DNA of 64,000 nt from Coprinellus micaceus (Eukaryota; Basidiomycota; Agaricomycetes; Agaricales; Psathyrellaceae): NCBI GenBank assembly GCA_951394405.1, contig OX596334.1, positions 868,001 to 932,000 on the forward strand, read 5' to 3'. A program made the position numbers and the translations under genes. This document shows, piece by piece, positions 46,248-58,623 of this stretch. The stretch's first letter is position 1. Each line of letters opens with the position of its first letter. Under the pieces are notes generated by a model that saw only the letters and a program-made list of their open reading frames with translations, was not told where the DNA came from and searched no databases.

Positions 46248-46817
46248 GGCTCCTCTGATCACGCCATCCGTTATCAGACACCACAGTAACCGCTCCACTG
46301 CCCCTCGATCGCCCATAGCCTACGGCCTCTTCTCGTGTGATATCTCCACCTGAAGCCTATCTCTCTTCACATTTTCACTATCTTCACTTTCGCTATTTAC
46401 GTTTCGCTACTTACATTCCACTACCCCTCCTGATACTCAGGAGTACGTATCAACTTCCATTACCACCTTCTACCCCGCGGCAAGCGTTCCCACTACAGGA
46501 AAGAAGCTATCAGGAAGTCCACAGACGCTTACCATCTGCGGAATTAGAGTAGCGATCCTTCTTTGAGAGGCCTGATTCGGTTGGACTGGGGAAACGACGC
46601 AACAGTAGCGCTCCCTCCATCCAAACGCTTTCAGTAACCGGTACTCAAAGTGACAGCGGGGTTCCCTCTGCGGATCTTAGTGTAAAACTTCAACTCCTCT
46701 TTAGGATATCTACGTATTGGTCCGTTTTACCTACAAAATCACGGGCACTTTACCTATCACCTATCTCTTATTGTTTTCGTACCTATCATTTTATCCTCTC
46801 CCATTCTTCATCACCTA

Positions 46818-47750
46818 CAGTCATCCATCAATAAACGTGACACAATCACAGAACATGACAGGGGCGCGAAATCATATCTCCCTCATCCAGTTCCTCATGA
46901 AATTCGATGAAACCTTCTGTATATTATGGGCATATATCCTGTCTACACAGTGTGGTGCCCCTTTGAAGTGCCTGTGTGAGAAATGAGGGTAAAACTGGGC
47001 ATCCTCGCTGAATTTCCCAAAATTTAAGTGATTTTTGAAAATTCTAAGGCTCCTACTTCACTGTGAATTGTATGTATAGCACCAAAGATTGGACAGGTGG
47101 GCTTCTCTACACCCCACCTTATAATCCTATCAAGATTTTAAGCCAAAGTGCTTCGAGATCGTGAAGAAACTGAGCCATTTTGCCCAGGCTGGTATGTCTT
47201 AAACCCTTCTCTTGGGCTTCTTCTGATAAAAATGAGCCTGGGGGGATATTATATGGCTGAGAAGATGCAGCCAAGACCTTTTCAGGTAATCTTAATACCT
47301 TCAGTAACAAGAAATATCCAAGGCTGAGTCTATAGAGTCCTGAAAAATCCCAACAACTTCCATCTGGGACTGTAAATACTGTAATTTTTGAATGCATGGA
47401 CATGTACTGGCACAACATGGGGTAAATATGGCTCATATAGCTTCCAGTATTGTTTCTCTGACCTCCTTACACTATTCCGAGCTCATATTGAGACAAAGCC
47501 CCATTCTGTTGGTCGGTGTTGGGTGAAAGTAGGGAGGCTGTCACGTTGAGTGATCCGGGCCATAAATGCTCCCGCGCCAGTGGAAGCGCAATTGTAAAAC
47601 CAGTTTCGGAGCAGCACGTCTGAAAATTTGGTATCGTATAGAAGAGGGACAGCGCAATACATACATAAAATAATCTCGCCAAATGGTGCAGTGGTTGTGG
47701 AGAAAAATGGGACACACCATTTGGGTGTCACGTTTATTGATGGATGACTG
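46818..47750. mobile_element. Tc1/mariner-like MITE nested in copia C leader
   Basis: The two ends are perfect 26-bp inverted repeats beginning CAGTCATCCATCAATAAACG. TA dinucleotides flank it (46816-46817 and 47751-47752). Copy B has the uninterrupted site CACCTACCATCATGG, proving a TA duplication, and the CAGT start fits Tc1/mariner. The element is 933 bp, contains no transposase frame and ends 5 bp before the gag ATG at 47758. Confidence 0.95.
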
Positions 47751-47757
47751 TACCATC

Positions 47758-50316
47758 ATGGACTCTACCACTACGGCCTCACCCATCATGCTCACAGCCT
47801 ACACTGTGCAGCAGTGGAAGTTCACTGTCGAGAACAAGGCCTTTGACCTCAACGCCTACGGCATCCTCATTGGGGAGGAGAAAAGACCTGGGAGCAATGC
47901 TGACGACAAGGTCAAATCTGACTACGCCAGTCGCCGCACCAAGCTCATCGGATACGTCCGGTCTACTCTCGACCACTCCCAACTCGAGACCATCCTCTCT
48001 GGCATCCAAGTCACCAACATCGCTGCTATCTGGGAGAAGCTCTTGGAAACCTACCAGCCCAAGACTTCTGGCTCTCGTATCAGTGTCCTCCAGGAAATGA
48101 TGGCACTTCGCATGAGGTCCTCGGGCTTCGAGAAGGAGACCTACTCCGACTTCGGATCGCGTTGCATGGCGCACGCCTCACGTCTCACCGCACTCCTCCC
48201 GCAAGGAGCAGAATACCTTGCAGAGACGACACGGTCCGTCACCATCTCCTCCCAAACGACATCGGACGGAGCAACAACGACGATTCAATCCACCAGTCGG
48301 GGAGCACATGAACTCCTTACGCCCTCTGCTTTCGAGGAAGGATACACGGCTGCTCATCTCGCGCGCGATCTTGCAATCAGCATGATCCCCATTGGTCTTG
48401 GCAAGGATGACACCATCCTCCACAATACGCTCAACCACATCTCCACTGGGGACGACAATCCCCTTGAAGTCCTCGATCACCTTCGCAAGGCCGACTCCCT
48501 CGCTCGCAACACTCAGCTTGCTGAGGGGACGTCCGCCGCTCTTCAGGTAGCTACAGCTGCCCCGAAGAAGAAGGCAAAGTACAGGTGCAAGGTCCACGGT
48601 TGGCAGAACATGCACGAGGACAAGGACTGCCGCGTCCAGAACTCCCAGAAGGCCAAGATCGCCGAGACGCCTACCACAGCTGCGACTGCTGAGGAGAACG
48701 TCATGATGGCCACTGTTGCCCACATCGCAAGTCCCCTTATCCGTCGAGCTTGTAACAACCCCACTAATACTTTCTGGAACCCAGACTCAGGTGCAACCTC
48801 ACATATGACACCCAATCGCAAGTGGATCCGTAACATGGTTGCGGTGAAAATTGCTGTGTCTCTCGCCAACAACGAGATCGTCTGGGCTACAGGAAAGGGG
48901 GAAGTACGTTTCACGCCTCGTATACACGGAAAAGTTGGTCAGACTGTGATATTCAATGATGTACTATATGTTCCCGCACTTCGCAATAACCTATTCTCGA
49001 TCCTCTCCGTTGTTAAGAAGAGCAAAATGCGCGTTGTAATTGAAGGAGACTCGCTTGACTTCTTCAAGAATGGCGAGCTACTCCTAACAGCTACCATCGA
49101 CGGAACTGTTGGCTCTCTCAATGGGACAATGCTCGAAAACATGGAGACGGAGGCAGCCTACATCTCCAAGATCGAGAAGGAACTATTACATCAAAGGTTA
49201 GGGCACATTGGGAAGGATCGTCTGGAGACGCTTATGCGCCAAGACTTGGCCACTGGCATCCTGGTGAAGGAGGGCACGGAACTCAACGACACCTGCGAAC
49301 ACTGCATTGCAGGGAAGCAACATCGGGATCCATTCCCAAAGCTATCAGCGAATCGCTCAACAGAGCTCCTTGGACGGATTCACTCGGACCTCCATGGACC
49401 CCTCGCTGTACAAACACCAATCGGCTATCGATACTGGATCACATTCATTGATGACCACTCACAGTTCAAGGAGGTCACCCTCCTGAAACACAAGAGTGAC
49501 ACATTCCAAGCCTTCAAAGACTTTGTTGCCAAGAGTGAGCGAAAGCTCGGCACAAAGGTCAAGGAACTTCGTGATGATAAAGGGGGGGAATACATGGGGA
49601 ACGACTTCATTCAATGGTGCAAGGGACTTGGTATCGCACGGCAACACACAGTTAAAGCCACACCTCAACAGAACGGTGTCAGCGAACGACTCAATCGCAC
49701 ACTGACTGAAGGGGTCATTGCCATGCTCAACCAAGCACGCCTTCCCATGATGTTCTGGGGTGCAGCTGTACTCTATTACACAGACATCCTGAATGCGACC
49801 CCATCCTCTACATTATCAAATACTACCTCCTATGAAGTCTGGCATAAAGCAAAGCCCGATCTGTCCATGCACCGAGTATTTGGCTGCCGCGTATACGTCC
49901 ATGTATCGCGCAAGGACCGCAAGAACCTCCAGTCACACACAGAGCCTTGTGTCTTTATCGGCTTTGAACCAGGCTACAAAGGCTGGAAATGCTACAATCC
50001 AGTGACGAAGAAGATCACCATATCCCGGGATGTTATCTTCGCCGAAAGCACCTTCCCTGGTCTCTCGACCATAGGGAATGAACAGGCATACACACCTATA
50101 GGCATTAGGGACATCTGGCCAGACGCCGATCTCGAACCGGAGAATCCACCTCTTGCACCACCTCATGCTCCCATCGCGCCACCACCGCCTCCCCATGACC
50201 ATCCAGACGATGGATCACACCTCCAGCACCTGCCCAGAAACGCACCCGGCCACCTCCCCCTCCCCCTCGCGAATCAATCCCTCGCAAGGCGAAAGTTCCG
50301 AAAGCTCCACCGCTAG
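47758..50316 (+). pseudogene. Copia C gag-protease-integrase, truncated by frameshift
   Basis: The frame starts at the same ATG as copy B (MDSTTTASP) and encodes 852 residues. It contains Gag, the DSGAT protease, the H-H-C-C finger and an integrase with all three acidic residues (HSDLHGP, RDDKGGEY, NGVSERLN). After HDHPDDGS it leaves the normal frame because 277 bp present in copy B (8735-9011) are missing, and it ends after about 33 foreign residues. RT and RNase H cannot be translated in frame with Gag. Substitutions relative to copy B are few. Confidence 0.93.
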
Positions 50317-52319
50317 TAGCACAAAGCTCCCGGCCTGTACGGAAAACGGCAACGACCGTCAAGGACTACCAATTCGCGAGTGGAAAAGGGAGACGCGGTA
50401 CAATCCCAGTAGCCAGGCGTGAAGGGGGTGAACAGGTAGCAGATCGAGGGGGTGCACAGAGAAACAATCAGCTACCCGAAACAGAGGATGAGGATGAGGA
50501 CGACAACGACAACGACGAACCTGTACAACCCATTGCAGCTGAGGACTTTGACCTTGACGACGAACCTGTAGACATGGAAGATGCACTACGTGCCACCAGT
50601 ATCCTTGATTCTCTCATCAGTCTATACCACGTCCCCCTGGAAGAGACCCTGACTCTCGACCAAGGCATGGAAATGGCATTCTACATGGCACAGGATAAAG
50701 CACTAGGAGCGGCTACACGCCGTCCAGGAGATGCACCTCGGACACACTGGGAAGCCTTCACAGGACCAGATGGTGAACACTGGCAGACTGCAGCACAGGT
50801 TGAGATTGACGCCCTAACCACCAATGGCACTTGGGAACTAGTCGAACTACCAGAGGGACGAAAGGTTGTTGGATCACGATGGGTCTTCCTCATCAAACGA
50901 AAGGCAGATGGCACAATCGACCGCTACAAAGCTCGACTTGTCGCCAAGGGATACTCCCAAATGCCTGGAGTAGACTACGATCAGACATGGGCACCTGCAT
51001 CTCGTCTCACATCAATCCGCGCAATCTTCGCCCAAGCCGCCATGGAAGGACACTTCATCGAGACCATTGACGTCGACAATGCCTACCTCAACGGAACAAT
51101 CGAGGAGCAATATGAAGTCTACATGGAGCAAGCGCCAGGGTTTGAGATCAAGAATCCAGACGCAAAGGGACGGAGATGGGTGTGCCGGCTGAAGAAGGGT
51201 TTATATGGCTTGAAACAGAGCGGACGACTATGGTACCAAAAGCTAGCATCAGAGCTTGAAGCAATCGGATTCACCCAAATAAAATCTGACCCGGCTATCT
51301 ATGTCTGGGAGATGGATGGGACCCGCATTGTTGTACCAGTCTTCGTTGACGACATCACCATAACCTCGAAAAGCCAGGAAAAGATCCAATGGCTCAAGGA
51401 CTCCCTTGCCAAGGTCTTCAAGATCAAGGATCTCGGACCCACCTCGTACCTGCTTGGAATCAAGGTTGACTACGACCGCGAGAACCGAGTCATGCGCCTA
51501 TCCCAGACTCAATACATCCTCGACATGCTTGCGCGATTCAAGATGGAGGACTGCTACCCAGTAGGAACTCCAATGGATCCAGGAAGCGGTGCTACTCTCA
51601 CCAAGTACATTCCAAACAAGGCTGACGACGAGATGATGAAGAACGTCCCATACATGAATGCCATCGGCACCCTGATATACCTTATGATTGCGACACGCCC
51701 TGACATCGCCTACGCTGTTGCCAAACTAGCCCAATACAACTCCAACCCCGGACCTATGCATTGGAAAGCAGTCAAGCACCTATTCCGTTACCTCAAGGGA
51801 ACCAAAGATCTGAAGCTCACCTATCGCAACAATGGTAGCAAGATGTCTTCGGAACTCTTCCAAGCATACAGCGACGCAGATCATGCTGGGTGCCTTGACA
51901 CGCGACGATCCACATCTGGATTTGTCATTAAAATGGGATCAGGAGCAGTTAGTTGGACGGCAAAGAAGCAATCAACGGTGGCAGACTCCTCAACAGAGGC
52001 AGAGTACGTCTCCGCGTCAAGCGCTGGAAGGGACATCATCTGGATGCACACACTCCTGAAGGAACTTGGTCACGACGTCTCTACTCCCTCACCACTCATG
52101 GTTGACAACCAATCCGCACTCAAGGTTCTCCGGAACCCAGAACTCCACAGCCGAATGAAGCACATCAATATAAAGATGCATTGGATTCGGGATGCTATCA
52201 AGCGAGGCGACATTACTGTTCACTTTTTATCTACTACCGATATGATCGCCGATATATTTACTAAACCTTTACCCAAACCTGCTGTTGAACGTCATCGACT
52301 TGCTCTTGGACTCGAGTAA
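50218..52319 (+). pseudogene. Copia C reverse transcriptase-RNase H, 3' part
   Basis: The correct frame resumes right after the deletion and runs to TAA 52317-52319. It covers the rest of the linker, the reverse transcriptase (KARLVAKGYSQ, YGLKQSGRLWY, FVDDITITS) and RNase H (STEAEYVSASSAGRDI). The first in-frame ATG is at 50574, so it could be expressed only from an internal start or by frameshifting. Two codons of the acidic run are also lost compared with copy B. Confidence 0.93.
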
Positions 52320-52335
52320 ATACAGAGACATTACA

Positions 52336-52346
52336 TTGAGGGGGTG
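52336..52346 (+). other. Polypurine tract of copia copy C
   Basis: TTGAGGGGGTG lies immediately before the 3' LTR, identical to copies A and B. Confidence 0.8.
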
Positions 52347-52729
52347 TGTTGGAAGACAATGCTCATGTCAACTCTATCTCTACAAAGAATACCTCTATTT
52401 CGAACGTTTTACTTATCTTCTATTGTTCTACAGAGAACAACAACCACCTTGTATTATTCCCATTATACTCGCACTTATTGTTCTCTTATCTCCACCTTAT
52501 CTCCATTCACTGCTATTGTTCTCTACTTATGGAACGTCTATTGTTCTTTCTTATTGTTCCGCATATAGGTTATCTATTGTTCTCCACAGTATATAGTCCA
52601 CACTGTAAGTGGGTGAGTCCCCATTGAACTCTCCCCACTTACAGGTGCGTACCTTGTATACCCTACTTACTTTCAATCTAACATCGAACTCTCCCCACTT
52701 ACAGTGGGTCATACTTTCATCGTTCTACA
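52347..52729 (+). repeat. 3' LTR of copia copy C
   Basis: This 383-bp LTR ends TTTCATCGTTCTACA and is followed by target duplicate GTGTA (52730-52734). Confidence 0.95.
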
Positions 52730-53100
52730 GTGTAATGCCACCGTACGTCTGTCAAATCAAGGCCCTTGGGCCGAGCCTGCGATGAGCGGCAGCAAGGAAC
52801 CCGGGGGCCCCACATATGTGACTGACGGTCACACATCGGGGGCCACGGGACCCTCCCCGGAGCATCGTGGGGCCCCCCCGAAGGGAGGGGTGCGATGCGC
52901 AGTGGGAGGGAGCTACCCATGTGGGAATGTGGGGGCTGTCGCGAATGGAAATCAAACTTACATCACATGACCGTTGCCAAGAAATGCGATTATGCATAAC
53001 GCAAAAAGAAGCCCACACTCCCAGACAGAAAAGTGAATTTTGGAAAACTCGCACCAGACAGCTGTAAGGAAATTATGGAAAAAAAAGCCAGACAGGACTC

Positions 53101-53513
53101 GAATTGCAAAGCAAGTGAGTCCTAATGCTCTCAAGCTAGACCAGATTTTCGGCTGACGCTTGTGACCCTCCTTTAGAGTTTGTCAAAGAAGGCGGGGTGC
53201 ATATTCCGTGTCATTGTCGGTGGTAGCTCCCTCTAACAATGCCGTAAAGTGCAACAAGATGCTATGCCGGAACTGCGGAACTTCGTCCTGTCACGTGTGC
53301 AGGAGAGCAATAAGCAACTATGATCATTTTCACCACACCGTATGTTGTGTACACACTTAACCCCCTACATCCTGACAATTCCTGCAGAGACACCTTGGGT
53401 TCAAGCTTCCTGCAGGCCATGATCGATGCCCCTTATACGACGACGTTGAAGAGTGACACAATGCAGAGGTTAATGAAGCATATAACACTGCGGTGGCTCA
53501 GGACGGGATGTAG
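53101..53513 (+). pseudogene. RBR E3 ubiquitin ligase, 3' part (RING2 and tail)
   Basis: This continues the gene at 44221-45513 beyond the transposon nest. After the duplicated GAATTGC, AAAGCA+A leads into an intron (53115-53176, GTGAGT..TTTAG). Then come FVKEGG (53179-53196), an intron (53197-53249) and CNKMLCRNCGTSSCHVC, the core of RING2 with the candidate catalytic cysteine. An intron at 53340-53387 (GTATGT..CTGCAG) precedes RCPLYDDVEE. An in-frame TGA at 53454-53456 follows VEE, before HNAEVNEAYNTAVAQDGM and TAG 53511-53513. It may be a further mutation (CGA to TGA) or the natural end. Splice phases fit the 5' part exactly. Confidence 0.85.
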
Positions 53514-56330
53514 AATCTACCTTTTGACTTAGGATCCACAATCCCATCACGAAGAATACGAGCTATGATTTGTTTCCATCTACAGTTTAGCGGGTATAGG
53601 TTTACATATGCGTCCTGTCTCCTGAATTCATTCACGAGAGTGAAGCAGGTGGGGACTGCGTCCAATGGCCGTGGAATTTGAACACCCGGATCCGGAAGTG
53701 GCATGCAGCGATAACTATCGCGTTTTGCGCTAGCGATGAACTCCTATGGGCGTTCACCAATCGCCTAAGGAGCATACGCATACATAGCTCGTGCGGACTC
53801 TGCCTCAAGCCATACCAAGTTTTCTTGAATGAGACCAACCCTTTGCACTAACGTGCGACTCTTTTTTCCCTACAGAATGCCATGAGCTCAGGAACCCAAG
53901 AGACCCTGATCAAGTGCACACCTGCTGCAGTGAAGAACATCACGGGGAAACATCAAGGACGTCGCCGCCCAGGTAGTCGAGAAAACAATCAAAGAATTCC
54001 GCCAGGCTATTGGCACAGGGCAGTGGCCGACCCTTTTCGCTCTCCTCCTGCACATGTTCAACTTGCCTACTCGAGGAGTTCAATAAGCGTACGCACCACG
54101 CATATGAGCACGCTCCTAGGAGCCTTAATGGAATGGCGCAACTCCTCACAGATATAATTTTGAGCATAGCAATAAGGTCACTGGGATGGGGATTGCTCGA
54201 ACTAGTCTCGTCAGTGATGCGCTGCCTTAGGATGAATAAATAAGAATGTCTTCAAGGGCGATCCAAGAGGGCTGTAGAATCTAATTAGGGGACTGTAACC
54301 GACGGTGTAGCTTGCCGTATCGCATGAGGGAGCACGTAAGAACGGACGCCTGTTCATGGTGAGTAATCGACGCACTGTCTCGTGATCGCTGATAGACCTT
54401 TTGGGGGTGTAGGTGCCAGAGACCCTTGCCGCCCGCCCTATATCTTTGCCCCTGATTCCACATTCGCCCTCGACTTCAACAAGATGTTACGGTTTGACAT
54501 GGCGACTTCCGCTTTCCATCCACCTTCGACCATCACCCATGAACACCTGGTCAGATTCTGGAGCGAGGATATTTATGCCTGGGAGTTGCACTTACCTCCC
54601 GACCTTCCATACGACGCGCCAGACCAGTCTTCCTGGAACCACAGCAAGCAGTAACATTCGGACAGGTATGAGCGCATAGGCTGTGCGCAAGGGCGGGCGA
54701 GGGCTTGTACAGCATGGGGGATTTTCATACCGGCCTCGCCTTCTTGGGCAAGTGTGGAACTTGATTGCCAAAATGGTGCAGGCTGGCACAGAACGCGAGA
54801 TAGTATATAGAGCATGTGGAGGACTCCCCACTGGCCCAGGTAACCTCGGGTAACCCCCCGATTTGGGTGGGGTAACATTACCCGGGTCTGATATTGATAG
54901 CCTTGGCATGTATGTCTGGCGCCTAGGCGCCTAATCCAACGATTTTTGGGACTTCACACCTCGTTGTTGAGGGGTTATACACCAGAGTGCCCTTAAAAGG
55001 CCACAGGTGGGAGTAGGTATACATATGTGTACGCCGTAGCTTCTGGTGTCCTCCGAAGTCACAGCAAGCCAGCAAGCTAAACCCCACTACACATTGGCCT
55101 CAGTGATCGGAACTGGGAGGAGTGGGTCGAAAATGGTGTGAATCTGTAAGGGAGAGTCTGTGAGTCTAGCTGCTCTGAGATATGCTCGTCCTTGTACTGA
55201 TTCCCTTCTTAGGGTAGCTCTGTCACAAGCTCAAGGCCAACTTCAACCAGGACTACACCTGAGCGTCTGAATTAAAGACTTATATCCTACCTATCACCTG
55301 CTCTATCCTCTGCACAGGCCTTCAAATTCCTAGGCTTTGACCTTCGGGTATATGATGCACGTCGCGATAGACGGCGCTCCTGCTCACATCCACCCGCACT
55401 GGCACCCACTGCCCATTATAAAGCAATGGTTCGCCACGGCGGCCCTTTTTGCGGAGCGAAGGAATCCGACCGAGCCTTCCCTGATGGCAAGCCCCTGTTG
55501 GGTACTGGGTTCTGAGCTTGGATGAGGAGCGTTCGGAGGATTTCTGGCAAATTTTGCGGGTCTTCAGTGCTGGGAGTAGCTTGGCTGCCCAGACCCAACG
55601 ATCTCGACTGTTCTTTACCCTCCAGCTTCACCTGGACATTAAGATTCCGTTTGAGATGCTCGACCGCGTTTGAGCCGCGCCCCAGCGCTGTTTCACCTGG
55701 ACGTCAAGAAAACGAACCCAGAGCTAGGGCTGAAGATGAGGAGGAAGCTTCGACCTGTCCGGGGATGCTCGATGGGTGATGCCGGTGAAGGTAGTGTCGA
55801 GCAGATGGGACGAGGACGAGAGGAACAGGGCGGAGATGGGAAGGGAGAATGGGATGCGTGGGTGTAGACCTGTTACGGGAGGAGAGAGGGGAGGAGAGAG
55901 GAGGTAGGTATTTCCTTGCATATTCGAGCATCGCTCCACTCAGACGAGGCAGGGAAAGGGAATCCCTCCGTAATATAGCCTACGCCAACACGCGTACCCC
56001 ATCCGTCCACTCAGGCTCGACACCACCCACACCCTCAATCCCAATCCCAACTTCAAGACTCTTCGTTCGAAGTGACGATGGGAGGTATGTGAGGTGTTAT
56101 GTAAGGTGTTGGGTTGATTGCCATGCAGCCGAGCGGGGCCACAGCGGATAGAAAGGGGAAGGGGAAGTTGTTGAAGAGGGGTCAGGATGGGAAGGGCGAG
56201 GAAGATGAGGAGGATGGTGAGCCGTCTTTTCGTTTGAATGAAGTTGAGGACGAATGCTAACACCGAGGCGTAGAGCTTAACATCAAGTATAGGTACTGGT
56301 CATTCATGGTGGTCCACCCTGCCAATACGG
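53514..56330. other. No supported gene downstream of the RBR fragment
   Basis: Short frames occur on both strands. One at 54382-54654 (plus) contains a protein-like stretch (FAPDSTFALDFNKMLRFDMA), and around 55526-55672 another reads SEDFWQILRVFSAGSSLAAQ. Both are broken by stops and match no family I recognise, so they may be decayed exons. Confidence 0.35.
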
Positions 56331-56421
56331 CTTGGACTTATACTGGTATGTTCTTCCTCTCCTATTTCCGCCTTTCCACAAAGCGAACTAATGGCCAGAT
56401 TGTTCCAAACCCCCCGCCTTT
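56331..56421 (+). repeat. 90-bp dispersed repeat with intron-like ends, copy 2
   Basis: Direct repeat of 43319-43408. It includes GTATGT in place of GTACGT and CTAATGGCCAG in place of CTAATGGTCAG, so the donor and acceptor character is conserved. Confidence 0.65.
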
Positions 56422-56754
56422 CGGCCCTTCAGAGTGCAACAAGCTCCACGACCTTTAACGGCGTCAGGCCTATTATTCCCCCAATCAGGTCGGTTGCGAG
56501 ACGTGTATGCACATGTCAGTGTGCCTTGGTTTGCCGTATATCTTTGTGGGAGCAGGAGTAGGGATGAGAAGGGATCACATGGGGAGTTGGGGTGATCTCT
56601 TGTTTGGTAGTCGCTGGTCCATTATGTCCGGTCTGCGGCAATTTTGAAGATGCTGTTCCCCTTGTTGCTGCCCGACATCACTGGAAGGCGTGTATCACGG
56701 GGTTCATAGCCATTTGTGGGCTGTGGACTCAATCGCTCTGAGTGGGCCGGTTCA

Positions 56755-56945
56755 GGGCATACAGCTCCATTCCACATTGCACATGCATCAATTGAGTGAC
56801 AGCATGACCCATGATTGATGGCCTAGTTGAGCCCAATTGAGCTATGCTCTGTGACCCTGAGGCCATGAGTCAATTGAGCTCAGGGTCAATTAGCGGCAGC
56901 CAATGGCCCTTGAGCCATGGCTCAATTGAGCGAGGGCCACCGGGA
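56755..56945. repeat. CAATTGAG repeat cluster
   Basis: Motifs of the type GAGTCAATTGAG and CTCAATTGAG recur in both orientations. The same motif follows the CACTA terminus at 63518. This cluster is probably the subterminal region of a related CACTA element whose end has decayed. It lies upstream of the dioxygenase and transposase pseudogenes and could be the left side of that element. Confidence 0.45.
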
Positions 56946-57321
56946 GGCGCATAAGAGTGATTGGACGTTACCGCACAAGTGCCGCACCGACAACTCGGAA
57001 CAGGCTGTGCCTGTGATCCGGTTGAGTTACCAGCTCGGGGTTACCGGCTCGGGGTTTCTCAAGTTCGGTGCATTAACTATCCTACGTCACTTCATATCTT
57101 TCACATAACTGCTACCCAAAGAATAGAGATCGCATGTTCACGTCACGTCGTATTGCCGAAAGCTCGGGAAAAGGTTGGTCTTCTTTCTCTTCACACTGCT
57201 CTCTATTGCCCTTCCTCCCAGGGTAGTCAACATCGTGAATCAGGAGGTCCTCAGGTGGACCATTTAATATGGTCGGAACCACTGAAAGGAATTTCCAACT
57301 AAGTCGGCACCCACCACTAGC

Positions 57322-58623
57322 ATGGACTTACTGCAGGCTTACAGCGACTATGGGCGAGCAGCCATTCTCGAGCGAAACGGCCGCGGGGCAGGTCCCGCTG
57401 CGCTTCCCCAGAACACTCTTCTCCCCGCTGGTGCCAAACGCGAGCTGGACAGGCTAGTCGACGTCATCATGCGAGCGTGTTCCAATACTGGTGAGTCGGA
57501 CCCCTGGGATGCCCGAGAGTCTGCTAACCGTGAGACTGACAGTGCGACTGCCATTCAAGTTAGAGGACGTCCGACGGGTTGCCACTTCTCACATCCCTGA
57601 GAAGGATAACGAGCTGCAATGGCAGTTTGGAGATCTTGTCGGGAATCGCCACGACCTTGGTCTTGTCACAGAGCCAACGGTCTATGTTGATGACGACGAC
57701 CGGGTCGTAGGCTGGTTCCTTTGCGGAGCGCTTGAGCCCGAGAGATCGGCGAGTCTCTTCCCCTTGGATCTACCCAACAGGTAGTCTGACAGTGATGGCA
57801 ATAGGAACATGTATTTGCCTCCACCCGTGAACTCGGGCAGCTCCCCCACTCGGTGCTCAAGTATAATCCCCGAGAATCGAACTGGCGTCAAGAAGCCGAT
57901 TATTATCGGGATGCGTCTCTCTGTGAGGTCAAGCCTGGTACTGTGGCTCTGATGCCAGCCTGGTACGAGCTGGGCCACCCTGTGAGCCACAGTCCCCCTT
58001 CGATACCACGAAGATGACTGACACTCCCCAAAATAGCCTCCTGTTTACAAGCCAGCCCCGTCTGCTAGTCTCCAAGTCCCAGGAGGTGGGGCATTACAGT
58101 TCCTGCAAGCGGAGGTTGATACAAACGCGCTCATTGGCACCTTGCTTGCAATCACCCACCCGGACCTGTACGCAATGCAATGCAGCGTCATCTCGCGCTT
58201 GCATGACGGTGCGACGGAGGTCCGTAACCGACCTCTCATGGTGCAAGTCCTTGCCGAATGGGCTAGCCCGTTCACTGGGATTGCCATCATCAGCAACCGA
58301 CAGACCCCGATGCATCGTGACAGGCAAGGGGGCCTTATGCTCTATTGACGTTGTCGTGACGTTCGGTTGGTACCTGGAGGGGTGATTTGAGGTACCGTTA
58401 CTAGGCGCCCGATTTACTTACAATCCCGGTACCGTGATCATCCTCCCCGGTGGGCTGTTTGAACATGGGGCAGCAGAGGTAGATGGAGAGCGCATCTGTC
58501 TTGCCAACTTTATTCGGCCCAACGTTGGGCATGGTGTCTGCGGGACTGCATACCGTGAGGTTCGCCCCCCCACCACACATGACTTGTTTTTGCGCCTTGG
58601 ACTTGTTTTTACCTTCACTTCTT
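57322..58623 (+). pseudogene. JBP/TET-type 2OG-Fe(II) dioxygenase, decayed
   Basis: Members of this family oxidise 5-methylpyrimidines in DNA. Exon 1 (57322-57490, MDLLQAYSDYGRAAIL) splices through a 52-bp intron (57491-57542) into VRLPFKLEDVRRVATSH. The frame then breaks near 57780 and resumes at 57805 in another frame (KPGTVALMPAWYELGH). The catalytic core follows: ISNRQTPMHRD with the metal-binding H and D (58313-58321); a one-base insertion at 58346; YDVVVTFGWYLEG; an in-frame TGA (58383-58385); FEVPLLGARFTYNPGTV; the distal histidine in GGLFEHGAAEV (58464-58466); and ERICLANFIRP with a candidate 2-oxoglutarate arginine. The HRD..H..R set is complete, but the two frame breaks and the stop make it a pseudogene. 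A same-strand Tnp2 transposase pseudogene lies 0.8 kb downstream. Confidence 0.85.

Larger units (their letters stand above)
45851..52729 (+). mobile_element. Ty1/copia retrotransposon, copy C (defective)
   Basis: The element has 383-bp LTRs at 45851-46233 and 52347-52729 with TG..CA ends and a perfect 5-bp target duplication GTGTA (45846-45850 and 52730-52734). The LTRs differ at about seven positions, so it is older than copy B. It lies inside a 703-bp TIR element. Its leader carries a Tc1/mariner-type MITE, and a 277-bp deletion in the linker between integrase and RT breaks the polyprotein frame. Copy B serves as reference for both changes. Confidence 0.97.
45514..53100. mobile_element. 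TIR DNA transposon inserted in the RBR gene, host of copia C
   Basis: The left arm 45514-45592 and right arm 53015-53100 are inverted repeats of about 75 bp, sharing CTTTTTTCCATAA, CCTTACAGCTGTCTG, GTTTTCCAAAATTCAC and TTTCTGTCTG in order. Flanking 7-bp repeats GAATTGC mark the insertion. Without the nested copia the element is about 703 bp and has no transposase, so it is a MITE-like element. The target length of 7-8 bp suggests hAT-like, which is inference. The arms differ at roughly one base in six, so it is the oldest layer of the nest. Confidence 0.85.

Noticed and set aside
54382..54679. Overlapping 88-90 codon ORFs
   Set aside because: Partly protein-like, but no start context, splice signals or family could be recognised. 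Mentioned only in the intergenic entry.
56281..57321. Left boundary of a single large CACTA element enclosing the dioxygenase and Tnp2
   Set aside because: The CAATTGAG cluster is suggestive, but no CACTA terminus, TIR pair or 3-bp duplication could be found, so no element of that extent was annotated.
57312..57322. CACTA string just before the dioxygenase ATG
   Set aside because: CACTAGCATGG has no subterminal repeats behind it and no partner end. Chance occurrence of a 5-mer.
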